Shown: piece by piece, positions 8,922 through 17,057 of the stretch | Layout: every line of letters begins with the position of its first letter | Numbering within the stretch: the first letter of the stretch is position 1 | Assembly (NCBI GenBank): GCA_040285745.1 | Contig: JAUFOR010000003.1 | Location: 1-64,000, forward strand | Source of the DNA: Barthelona sp. PCE | Lineage: Eukaryota > Metamonada: BaSk clade | DNA: 64,000 bases | Direction: 5' to 3' | The notes under the pieces: model-generated | Seen by the model: the letters and a program-made list of their open reading frames with translations, nothing else | What the model was told of the DNA's origin: nothing | Databases searched by the model: none | Position numbers and translations under genes: made by a program

Positions 8922-11060
8922 ATGATAAGTAGATGCAGTGAATCAATCAATCTACCACTTGGCGCAATTACTGAAGTGGTAGAACAGCCACGAGAGCACC
9001 AAAATAACTTGTATGTTGAGATTACAACCAAAAATGAAGGTCAGCACCGTGTATCTTGCCGGTATACTGTCTCTGGTGGTATTTATGCAACGAATGCAGA
9101 CTTCAATTCGGAGAAATATTATATTTTCGCCCATCAAGATAGTGTTGATCTCTACAACCACCAAATCAGAGAATCTGGCTTCAAACTTGGTGAAGGATGC
9201 TTGACAAAAGCTCAGGGTCAGATGTGTGGTTTAAACATATTCACAGGGAAAATTTGGATACATCAGCTGGATTTAATGGAACAGACAAGGATTATAAGAT
9301 CTTTACGTACTGAAAGAAATCATATAATTAAAAGGAGCTTCCTCCCAGATGAATATATTAACAGAATTTTGTTGGATAAATATACACAGGGAGAACTTGA
9401 GCGACAAAAACCGCCATACAAAAACCATCCATCCAATCGACCCTTCATCACCAGTTCACAATACAAAAAGCTGTTTGATTCGGGCGATTTCAGAAAGAAC
9501 GGGGCATGGTTGGAATGCACAGATTTAAAGACAATTGAAAACTCATTATATGTTGAAAAATCCGGTATTTCTCCTCTAACTGTGTGCAAAATTTCTGTAA
9601 TGCTTCCCGGAAACTTAGCCACGTCTGAACCAATGGGTTCTAGGGCATACAACGTCAGAAAATTGAGTTTGAATGAAATTAAAAGACGATATAACCTTTC
9701 CGTACAGAGTGAATTCAAGAATTTCATTCAATATCACGATAAGGTGATACATCCATTCATTTTGAAAACGTTAATACATTCAATGAAAAAGCAAGCAGAT
9801 TTTTTTAAAGTACCAACTGTCGGTAGCTTTCAGTATGACGCATCCAGTGATAAGTACCAAGCGTACCTTATTAACTTTAGCGTTCCAAAAGATTTATCTA
9901 TTTCGCTTATGGAGGGCAGTATATTCAATGAGGACTTTCCCATGATCGATATTGATCACAAATTTTGTACCTTGTCTGAGCATTTGAATAGCTTACGTGG
10001 TAAGACTATCGTTTTTGATATTGGTGATTGCGAATACACGAATATCGATGATCATACCACCCCCAGTGACCAGTTGCCTGAAGGGCAGCGCTACTTTACG
10101 CATGTGAGGAAGGATTATGGCAAGCGAGCACAGGATGTTTCCTATCATATACTCTCAGCTTTCAAGCGCCATGGTGTTATTGATTCGTTCACGATCATCG
10201 AGAAAAAGTACAATAATTGTTGGAGATTACACGACTGTATAATCGATATGGGAGATACTAAGCTCAAGATTGTTCTTGGAACTGACAATGGGTTACCTGA
10301 GCAGCTTGCCTGTCAGAAGATGGTGGATGCCTGTCTTTATTTTTCTCGTCAGCCATGTACCTGTCATGTTATGAACAAGGCTTTAGCCAAAACATGTGGT
10401 TTTGAGGCAATTGATACTTTAGTTGCAGCTGAATTAGTTTTTGATAGCCTTTATGATTTTATGAATACTTATTCAGATCACCAGTGGCAGGATAGACTAT
10501 CAGACATCGGATCAATCCCTAATAGGGCTGTCAAGAAGCTTTACAAGCAGCTTGAAGGCAAACAGTTATTCACTAATCGCTGTATAGCACGCTCCCCCCT
10601 GGTTAGGCTATCCTCTGTGGTGCAACTCAATAAGACCCATGAGTTGTTTGAGGATGTTCCAGATAATGCTTCGATTGAAGAAGTAGATGATGAGACCTTC
10701 TCTAGTATTGTGTATGATACCAATGAGAATTTTAAGAATGAAGCGCTGCTCTTCATGTTTGCATATGTATCGTATTTTGAGTCATCATGTGTCGATTTTT
10801 TGAACCAGCATCAGAATTACAAATTTTTAGATATTCAAAAGTTTGTCAATAACATCGTTGGTTATGAGGCAAGGGGGAGATCTTCACAGAACAGGGAGCA
10901 GCCGTCATTTCAAGAAACAGTGCCCAACTACAGCAACTTTACCTACCATCTCACATTAACACCGTTATACGATTATGCCAAGCAGATACAGCAACAAAAG
11001 CAGTACTTGAAGACATTTGCTGGTATTCAGACCATTTTAAGTGCTGAAATCATGCTTTAG
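8922..11060 (+). CDS. hAT transposase, N-terminal and catalytic part (ORF1)
   Basis: 712 residues. The central-to-late part has hAT RNase-H-like hallmarks: IVFDIGDCEYTN (about residues 364-375), where the first catalytic Asp is expected; TDNGLPEQL (about 450), matching the hAT TDNA-type motif with the second Asp; and PCTCHVMNKALAK (about 475-487), matching the CxxH motif. The N-terminal 250 residues are unlike typical BED fingers and not recognised. The frame ends at TAG (11058-11060), and the protein clearly continues in the next frame. Alone it lacks the hAT C-terminal dimerisation region, so activity should need fusion with the second frame, either by +1 frameshifting at CTT TAG A or through a lost or gained base. 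It lies inside the TIRs at 8742-12805. Confidence 0.85.
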   Translation: MISRCSESINLPLGAITEVVEQPREHQNNLYVEITTKNEGQHRVSCRYTVSGGIYATNADFNSEKYYIFAHQDSVDLYNHQIRESGFKLGEGCLTKAQGQMCGLNIFTGKIWIHQLDLMEQTRIIRSLRTERNHIIKRSFLPDEYINRILLDKYTQGELERQKPPYKNHPSNRPFITSSQYKKLFDSGDFRKNGAWLECTDLKTIENSLYVEKSGISPLTVCKISVMLPGNLATSEPMGSRAYNVRKLSLNEIKRRYNLSVQSEFKNFIQYHDKVIHPFILKTLIHSMKKQADFFKVPTVGSFQYDASSDKYQAYLINFSVPKDLSISLMEGSIFNEDFPMIDIDHKFCTLSEHLNSLRGKTIVFDIGDCEYTNIDDHTTPSDQLPEGQRYFTHVRKDYGKRAQDVSYHILSAFKRHGVIDSFTIIEKKYNNCWRLHDCIIDMGDTKLKIVLGTDNGLPEQLACQKMVDACLYFSRQPCTCHVMNKALAKTCGFEAIDTLVAAELVFDSLYDFMNTYSDHQWQDRLSDIGSIPNRAVKKLYKQLEGKQLFTNRCIARSPLVRLSSVVQLNKTHELFEDVPDNASIEEVDDETFSSIVYDTNENFKNEALLFMFAYVSYFESSCVDFLNQHQNYKFLDIQKFVNNIVGYEARGRSSQNREQPSFQETVPNYSNFTYHLTLTPLYDYAKQIQQQKQYLKTFAGIQTILSAEIML

Positions 11061-12540
11061 AGATAGTAGTATCATACTTCAACATGTTCGATGGGGTTCA
11101 GTAGAGTCCATTTGTGATATCTTATGCGGATCTCTGTACGTTGATATACCCTTGGGGGCGTTGGAGCGAGCACTTGATGTTGAAATTCATGATGATGCAT
11201 CAACAGATAGTATTTCTACCTCAATAGTTTTAAATATTTCACATTTTGAACTCACAAAGAACTTTTTTAACGGCAAGTATGAGAATGACGATGAATCAAT
11301 GTTGAAAATCAAGCGCATTTTATCTTCAACTGATAACACTTATGATTCCAATACACACTATCGTCACTTTCTAAGCCCTTTATACAAGGAGCCTCAAGGG
11401 TTTTCTTTGGAGCAAGAGATGTGGGAAATGTGCCGTGTATATCTGCGTGCTTTTCGTTGTATGGTGTTCGTGCAACAATTGTGCAGCGCCGAATCAACGT
11501 CTGTTTTGCAAGCTTATCATCACGTTGCAAAGTTGCTGTTCTATATCCTGAAGAAACGAAGTGATGCTGCAAGAGAGCACACAGAAACATTTTTGTACAA
11601 GTACCTCTCTGGTTTGTTCGAGTATTTGCGCCATTATTTTTGCAAGTATCTCATAATGCCCGAACCATTGGCAGCATATCTGCTCTGCAGTGAAGAAGAT
11701 GTGTGGGTTGAAACCATTTCTAATGAACATAGGAGTAATGAACCCCGAAAGAGCAATTTTGCTGAAGAGTTGTATGACGAGTTTTTAAATGCAAAGCTGA
11801 AGTATCTCATAGCTTCTGATATCACTGAGCTTTCTGATAAAAGCTTTGAATTTGCACGTCTTAAAGGATTGATGATCTATTCATTTTTGCCAACAAAGTT
11901 CCAAGCGTTTAGGCCCGATTACCCTTTTGCTAGTATTACAGGTTTACACGCTGATTTTGAACGGGAGATAGGTAATGAATTCAGGAAAATTGGAAGTTGC
12001 AAAGGCTTGGTTGCCCATATCATTTCCATTCTCTGTTCCAATTTTGATGCATGTTTCTCTGCTTCCTGCGAAAGTCGGGAGAAGGGAGTTGAACATGATC
12101 AAACCGTTGAAGAGAGATCAAATGGTTCTCCAAGCCAATTTCTTATGAGTTCTGTAGTATCCCCAAGACGAGTAAGACAAACGAGAACAATTGGCGGCAC
12201 ACCAACACGTATTCAAAGGACTGAGCAGGATAAGTATGATTTTTCCGATCAGGGTGTGCGTGAAAATGATATCCGTCTAGCGCTTGCCTATGGTCACACG
12301 AACCCAGCAGTGAAAGGTGTGGAAAAGATACGGGAATTAGTGCATAAGTACAAAAACACTGTAGCAAGCAATGCTGGTGTTGAGCGTGGGTTTTCCAATT
12401 TAAAAAATGCTCATAGTGCACAACAAACAAGACTTAAAACGAAATTGCGGTATAGTTGGTACGTGTTCAATAATAGTACTGCAACATCAGCAATTTCCAT
12501 CAAAGATTTTAGAGCTCTAGGGTTCAGGAGTGAAGAATAA
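11041..12540 (+). CDS. hAT transposase, C-terminal part with dimerisation domain (ORF2)
   Basis: A continuation in the +1 frame with no good ATG of its own (the frame opens after TAA at 11038-11040 with GTG). The usable overlap with ORF1 is 11041-11060. Near its end, ASNAGVERGFSNLKNAHSAQ is the hAT C-terminal dimerisation signature (compare the family's SxxxERxFS pattern), followed by R..LK. and a late asparagine pair. The middle is helical and would be the inserted domain of hAT transposases. The sensible reading is one protein of about 1200 residues made from both frames. The frame runs to TAA at 12538-12540, 141 bp before the right TIR, and is otherwise undamaged. Confidence 0.82.
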   Translation: MLKSCFRDSSIILQHVRWGSVESICDILCGSLYVDIPLGALERALDVEIHDDASTDSISTSIVLNISHFELTKNFFNGKYENDDESMLKIKRILSSTDNTYDSNTHYRHFLSPLYKEPQGFSLEQEMWEMCRVYLRAFRCMVFVQQLCSAESTSVLQAYHHVAKLLFYILKKRSDAAREHTETFLYKYLSGLFEYLRHYFCKYLIMPEPLAAYLLCSEEDVWVETISNEHRSNEPRKSNFAEELYDEFLNAKLKYLIASDITELSDKSFEFARLKGLMIYSFLPTKFQAFRPDYPFASITGLHADFEREIGNEFRKIGSCKGLVAHIISILCSNFDACFSASCESREKGVEHDQTVEERSNGSPSQFLMSSVVSPRRVRQTRTIGGTPTRIQRTEQDKYDFSDQGVRENDIRLALAYGHTNPAVKGVEKIRELVHKYKNTVASNAGVERGFSNLKNAHSAQQTRLKTKLRYSWYVFNNSTATSAISIKDFRALGFRSEE

Positions 12541-12681
12541 CCAGAAAATGAGTAAGAAGTTCATTGTATTTATTTCGCTTTTACTGTACGTATTTTGGGA
12601 TATTTGCATAGTGCTCTAACCCTTTTAGGTCTTAAAATAAAAAAGTATTGAACCAAGTTGTCCCACTATTTTTCAAACCTC

Positions 12682-12805
12682 AGTAGATCCAAAATGTTCT
12701 CTTTATGTTAGAGCTTTTATGTCAAAGTCAGTCTGAAATACACCCAGTATGCCAACAGTTTACATCTAAAGATCCACGGTTTTTGGGGTAGGTCCTGAAA
12801 TCCTA
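12682..12805 (-). repeat. hAT right terminal inverted repeat
   Basis: 124 bp, the exact reverse complement of the left TIR by reading. Immediately outside is TTTGAGAT (12806-12813), the right target duplication, differing from the left copy only at the last base. Confidence 0.95.
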
Positions 12806-12961
12806 TTTGAGATGTTTTACCACAAGTAAAGAGAGTTTGTTAATATAAACACCATATTCAATCTAACAGCAGTTTTTAGCTACTGTACAGAAACTACCAG
12901 CATTTGTGCATCCTTATTAATTGTTTCTTTTTTTCTTCCATTTACTCTATAATTTTAATTA

Positions 12962-13486
12962 ATGCAGACTTCAAATCATTATATTCAACCTACTAAAGCT
13001 TATACAGCGGTTCCTGTACTTCAAAAAGATGATTTACACACAAACAATGTTACGTTGTCGGAATCACAGTCTAATTCTGTACTCACACAGGGATCAGTCG
13101 ATGGAAAATCGAGTTGGACAACGCTGCAGCTGATTTTAACATGGATTAATATTGTTGGAGCAGGTGTATCAATTTTTTGGATGCTTGTAGTATTTTACAT
13201 TTATGTATTTGTTCCAATTTTGATATTGATCTTTTGTGCAGCCTTGTTCATGTTGGTAGAAATCAAATGCCAGTCTGTATTGTGCAAAGAGCCCAAGAAC
13301 TTGAAACATTTAAAGGTTTTGCTTATCTATCGTTACCTTGCTGGTTCTGCAATCATTTTTGGGTTCCTCACATTCATTGAAATTGCATCCATTCTGGGCA
13401 TGATGTACGTAGGGCTTGTTATGTTCAGCATGTACAAGACTTATGAGTTCTGTAAGGACAAGGTTGATGATTTTCAGCGAATTTAG
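12962..13486 (+). CDS. Small multi-pass membrane protein
   Basis: 174 residues, not recognised with certainty. A polar 55-residue N-terminus is followed by about four hydrophobic segments (roughly residues 58-75, 76-96, 120-138 and 139-156) and a short charged tail, FCKDKVDDFQRI. The layout (short loops, a KxxLxxLxxLLIYRY linker between segments 2 and 3) recalls small four-helix Golgi/endosomal membrane proteins of the TVP15/TVP18 type, which is only a suggestion from shape. The hAT insertion ends 149 bp before the start codon, so its promoter may be altered. Confidence 0.65.
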   Translation: MQTSNHYIQPTKAYTAVPVLQKDDLHTNNVTLSESQSNSVLTQGSVDGKSSWTTLQLILTWINIVGAGVSIFWMLVVFYIYVFVPILILIFCAALFMLVEIKCQSVLCKEPKNLKHLKVLLIYRYLAGSAIIFGFLTFIEIASILGMMYVGLVMFSMYKTYEFCKDKVDDFQRI

Positions 13487-13743
13487 ATTAATAGTTTTTC
13501 AAGTAAAGGAGTATTGGCGTATTAAAGATGTATGTACATATCATACACCTGATTATCTGTCGAAATAGTCATTTTTATCATGAAAAACAGCAAATATCCA
13601 GTATAGACAATTAATTTATGGCTAACAGCGAATAGTCAGTAAATTATACCTCATTATACTCAGAAAAAGCTACATTAAAATAGTTTGAGACGATTTCTTA
13701 TTTCTAACCATTAAAGGGCATAATTGAGGATACAATATATACA

Positions 13744-14454
13744 ATGACTACAGAATACACATTTGATTCCAATCTTACCAGTGAAGATCTTGAAAAGGTC
13801 AAACAAGCAAAGATCTTCCAAGATTTCCTTTCAAATCGCGATCCAAACGTTGAGCTTAAGGAAGTTCACCTCCAAAGTGTTGATTACTTTGGCCCTAGAG
13901 TGGGATTTATTAAATTACGCACAAAAACAGTGGTGGAAGGTCAAACTATTCCTGGTATTGTTTTACTGCGTGGCGGCGCTGTTGCTGTATTTGTCGTCCT
14001 GATTGACGATGAAACCGGAAAGAAATACTCACTTCTTGTGGATCAACCTCGCGCAGCTATTGGGAAATTCATTTTTGAGTGTCCTGCAGGAATGTTAGAT
14101 GCTTCTGGAGAGTTTAAGTCAGTTGCAAAGAAGGAGATTGAGGAAGAAACAACATTAATCCTCGATGAAAGCGAGTTTGTTGACCTCACTCATATGTATT
14201 CTCCTGAATGCCAAGATCCAGGACTTTATTGCTCTGTTGGTCTTATGGACGAATTCCTGCGCTTCTTCGCTGTAGAAAAACACGTTGACACCGCTACAAT
14301 CGATAGACTGCATGGAATTGAGGCTGGTGAGCGTCATCATGGTGAACTCATTAAAGTACATATTGTTGATCTCGACAATGTTCCCAAGTCGACATGTGAT
14401 ATGAAAACCATCATGGCGTACTTAATGTATAAGGATTGGAAAAGGGAGAATTAA
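13744..14454 (+). CDS. NUDIX hydrolase, ADP-sugar diphosphatase (NUDX14-like)
   Basis: 236 residues. The order GIVLLRGGAVAVFVVL, SLLVDQPRAAIGKFIFECPAGMLD, then KEIEEET and ERHHGELIKVHIV matches plant ADP-sugar pyrophosphatases (NUDX14 type), which split ADP-glucose or ADP-ribose into AMP and sugar phosphate. The NUDIX box covers about residues 119-139. It departs from GX5EX7REUXEEXGU: there is an extra residue before the first Glu, K replaces R, and the final Gly is Thr (KEIEEETT). The metal-binding EE pair is kept, so activity is plausible. Its stop codon overlaps that of the opposite gene in a shared TTAA (14451-14454). It is probably cytosolic. Confidence 0.82.
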   Translation: MTTEYTFDSNLTSEDLEKVKQAKIFQDFLSNRDPNVELKEVHLQSVDYFGPRVGFIKLRTKTVVEGQTIPGIVLLRGGAVAVFVVLIDDETGKKYSLLVDQPRAAIGKFIFECPAGMLDASGEFKSVAKKEIEEETTLILDESEFVDLTHMYSPECQDPGLYCSVGLMDEFLRFFAVEKHVDTATIDRLHGIEAGERHHGELIKVHIVDLDNVPKSTCDMKTIMAYLMYKDWKREN

Positions 14455-14813
14455 CTACTTTTTTTTCGAACACGCCTCCTTCGAATAACAGGTTTTTGTG
14501 TTTTCTTTGCAAATAAAAAGCTATTATTTTCAATATAACGATTCTTTGTTGACCCAAAGTTAACAAAGGGAGCATCTGGAGCATCTTCAAACTCGATATC
14601 CAGTTGTTTTGGAATCGGAAAAGTTTTTGTAACACATTTAGCATCAAATGTGAACTCATCATCACGCTGATTCCACTTTTCCTCCCTTTTCTGCTTATTA
14701 TTACCCTTCTTATTTGAGCGTAAATTATGTGTTTTTGTTGGTTTCATTTTTTCAGTACCAACAGTCACAGATGTTGTTGACGCTGTTCCCTTACGCCGCT
14801 TTTTGAACCCCAT
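14451..14813 (-). CDS. Small basic protein, probably nuclear
   Basis: 120 residues from MGFKKRRKG, which I prefer over the longer upstream frame because that extension would run through the opposite gene's 5' region. It is very basic at both ends (KKRRKG, RSNKKGNNKQKREEK and a terminal RRRRVRKKSS) with an acidic DIEFEDAPDAPF patch in the middle. This composition suggests a nuclear or nucleolar, RNA-binding or ribosome-assembly protein, but no domain is recognised. Its TAA overlaps the NUDIX gene's TAA on the other strand by 4 bp, leaving no room for separate 3' ends. The start lies 77 bp from the divergent gene at 14891, so the two probably share a bidirectional promoter. Confidence 0.6.
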   Translation of the reverse strand: MGFKKRRKGTASTTSVTVGTEKMKPTKTHNLRSNKKGNNKQKREEKWNQRDDEFTFDAKCVTKTFPIPKQLDIEFEDAPDAPFVNFGSTKNRYIENNSFLFAKKTQKPVIRRRRVRKKSS

Positions 14814-14890
14814 TTTCGAATAAAAAAATAACAAATGAAGAGAAAAGGATGGTAATAGGATTTCAACCTTTTCATTATCGTATTTTTTTA

Positions 14891-16078
14891 ATGATATCAA
14901 CACAACTGCCAGTGTTTGTATCAAGGGGGTATGAGTCCACTCCAACAAAACCAATTCGAAGAGTACAAATTGGTAGGGTTGTTGCACCACGTATAGCAAA
15001 GAGTCCACCTTTGAAAGTGCAATCTACAGAAGAAAAACCAACTACACCCATCGGAAAGACAGTGAAGAAACCGTCGTTGGGCAAAGAAGGAGCATCTATT
15101 AAAAAACTCACTCCTAAGCTTCAGCTTAAGAAGAAGAAGGCAGGGGAGGAGGGTGAAAAGACAGAAGAAAATGCCGAGACCAAGAAGAAATTATCTTTAA
15201 AGCTGGGCAAGTCAAAGATTGGTGCAAAGAAGGCCCTTCCCATAAAAAAGGGGGCTACAAAGGTATCCCGTGTTAACATTCCTGATTTTGACCTTTCAGA
15301 GTTTATGGAAACAGCAAAGAAGACCAAGAAGTGGGAATCGCGAAAAATTGATTTTGGGGTTCTTAAACGTCTTCCATGTGCATTTTCTACCTTTCTAGAG
15401 GAGGTACAGGAGACAATCCAGGGCCCAGATGATCACATATCAATCTGGCTTCTCTGCGTCAATCTATTTACCCGTATTTCAAATGCTGGAAACAGAACTG
15501 CCCCACACAGTAATACACTCCAGCCCATCCTCAGCGTCGTCGGCGACCTCGTTGAGTGCGGGGAGTATCCGGTGTTTTTTGCAATGCTCATGTGTGAACT
15601 GGGACGGCGCTTTCCTGTGATCATGTTCAATATAGACCAGCACACGAGTTTGTACGAGAAGCAGCTGGATAAGACTCGAGAACGACAGGAAAAGCAGCGT
15701 GGACTGGGAACCGGGTCTAAGCACGATACAGTTGTTGATGATCCCTTCGAGCAACGCGCTATTGCCATTGGTTCCTTCATAGGATTGCTTCTTGCCCACC
15801 TGTCGGACAACGAGATAGCCCTGAAGGAGCTGTGTCGATTTGTGTGGCGCTTTTCGGCGTTTGCTGATGCTGAGGCTCGGAAAGAAGTGAACTCAACTGT
15901 TAATCACATGTTTTTATTCTTCAGCTACGTCTTGAAGTATGGAGGAGGTACCCTGAAGAAGGTGTACGGCAAGAGCTTTTCTGGTTGGATAGCTCGATTG
16001 CAACAAGTTGCCGACCTGCTTGAAGAAAAGGGTGGTGACAAGGGTCGGCTTCTGGCTGTTCTGGAGGGACTTACTTAA
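14891..16078 (+). CDS. Lysine-rich protein with C-terminal helical domain (possibly Gle1-like)
   Basis: 395 residues from the second methionine (MISTQLPVF). The ATG at 14849 would add 14 residues; I chose 14891 because it leaves room for the divergent promoter. Residues about 40-130 are a Lys/Ala/Pro-rich disordered stretch. Residues about 155-395 form a helical domain with YPVFFAMLMCELGRRFPVIM and QRAIAIGSFIGLLLAHL. This order loosely recalls the helical C-terminal domain of the mRNA export factor Gle1, but the match is weak and could equally be another HEAT/MIF4G-type fold. Its TAA overlaps that of the opposite gene in a shared TTAA at 16075-16078. Confidence 0.65.
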   Translation: MISTQLPVFVSRGYESTPTKPIRRVQIGRVVAPRIAKSPPLKVQSTEEKPTTPIGKTVKKPSLGKEGASIKKLTPKLQLKKKKAGEEGEKTEENAETKKKLSLKLGKSKIGAKKALPIKKGATKVSRVNIPDFDLSEFMETAKKTKKWESRKIDFGVLKRLPCAFSTFLEEVQETIQGPDDHISIWLLCVNLFTRISNAGNRTAPHSNTLQPILSVVGDLVECGEYPVFFAMLMCELGRRFPVIMFNIDQHTSLYEKQLDKTRERQEKQRGLGTGSKHDTVVDDPFEQRAIAIGSFIGLLLAHLSDNEIALKELCRFVWRFSAFADAEARKEVNSTVNHMFLFFSYVLKYGGGTLKKVYGKSFSGWIARLQQVADLLEEKGGDKGRLLAVLEGLT

Positions 16079-16857
16079 CCGTTCAGCTGACGAAGGATGG
16101 CGCATAGTCCATGAATGCACCATTTGATTTCCTTCAGCTCTTCTTCTATCGCAGACTGGTCGCTTGACTGATCGGCGTCTGTAATACAGCACACCCAATA
16201 CTCATGCAGCTTCGTGTCCAGTTCAAGATGTACCGGGTCTAGAGGAACCTTAAAGCTCTGTGCTTGGAAAACTGTCTTGTCGAAAACTGTGTGTATACTG
16301 GCTGGAACATCATCAAGAGCGTTCATCGCGAACGTGCACCCAATAAAAAGTGGCATGATGTTCATTATACGGTTTGAACTTCGGATAGATGGTGAGAACG
16401 GGAATGCTACTCCATTTGAACTCAACAAAGTTATATCTCGATCTGTTTTAAAAAATTTGAAGAAATCAGGAATCGACCTCCGCACTATGGGCTCAATGTG
16501 GTCACTAAAACTCCTGAACTTGTGTATGCTAAAAGTGCTACCATCTGCAAAAGGAAAAAGTGTTGAAAAAGAGTTTATGATGGCTTTAGCAACAAAATTA
16601 CCAAGCGTTGGTCCGCTCTCTGGGTCCAGAAATAATATGCACGTGCACAAACTGTTTTTATCATCAAAAAATTGTATGCTTAAGTTTCCTAGCTCATAAT
16701 AGTTAATGGAAGATCCAATAACTTGCTTCGTTCTCTCCTTTAGAGTAAAAAAAAGTGGTGCAATGTCCGATAACGGCATTGGGAATATAAATTCGGAAGA
16801 TTCGTATTTAAATAAAGGTAAACCACTAGGAGATACAATCAAAACCCCATGTATCAT
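16075..16857 (-). CDS. Longin-like protein, unknown
   Basis: 260 residues. The start, MIHGVLIVSPSGLPLFKYES, followed by an amphipathic pattern, looks like the first beta-hairpin of a longin/roadblock fold, as in adaptor small subunits, TRAPP subunits and Mon1-type Rab exchange factors. A second similar block may begin near FFKTDRDITLLSSNGVAFPF (about residues 137-156). No catalytic motif is visible. A role in membrane traffic is inference from fold impression only. It is convergent with and overlaps the preceding gene by 4 bp, and its start is 200 bp from the divergent gene at 17058. Confidence 0.6.
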   Translation of the reverse strand: MIHGVLIVSPSGLPLFKYESSEFIFPMPLSDIAPLFFTLKERTKQVIGSSINYYELGNLSIQFFDDKNSLCTCILFLDPESGPTLGNFVAKAIINSFSTLFPFADGSTFSIHKFRSFSDHIEPIVRRSIPDFFKFFKTDRDITLLSSNGVAFPFSPSIRSSNRIMNIMPLFIGCTFAMNALDDVPASIHTVFDKTVFQAQSFKVPLDPVHLELDTKLHEYWVCCITDADQSSDQSAIEEELKEIKWCIHGLCAILRQLNG

Positions 16858-17057
16858 TCCTTTTTGACCCGAAAAATCCGATTAAATGAAAATAAAACTT
16901 GAAATGGTGAAGAATTTTGAAAACAAGTTTTTTAAGGTTGTATACTTCGGTGGGATGTTTTATATTCTTCAGAAAACACGGAAATTGTAATAATTTAGAT
17001 GAATTCAAATAGAGCATTGTTTTCTGTATTATTTCACTTTTCGTAATTAGTTCTGAG

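Larger units (their letters stand above)
8742..12805 (+). mobile_element. Complete hAT-superfamily DNA transposon
   Basis: The 4064-bp element is bounded by terminal inverted repeats of 124 bp (8742-8865 and 12682-12805) that I read as identical base for base. It starts TAGGA, close to the hAT terminal consensus YARNG. The flanks carry an 8-bp target duplication, TTTGAGAA (8734-8741) and TTTGAGAT (12806-12813), matching 7 of 8. The hAT family is known for 8-bp duplications. Inside are two overlapping forward frames that together make one hAT transposase. Identical long ends and a nearly intact duplication point to a recent insertion. The right end sits 156 bp before the start of the 12962 gene, so the element now occupies that gene's upstream region. 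Confidence 0.93.

Noticed and set aside
15433-15810. Antisense frames over the 14891 gene, and similar antisense frames over GFAT, TERT and the EH gene
   Set aside because: All are shadows of strongly supported genes on the other strand, without independent features.
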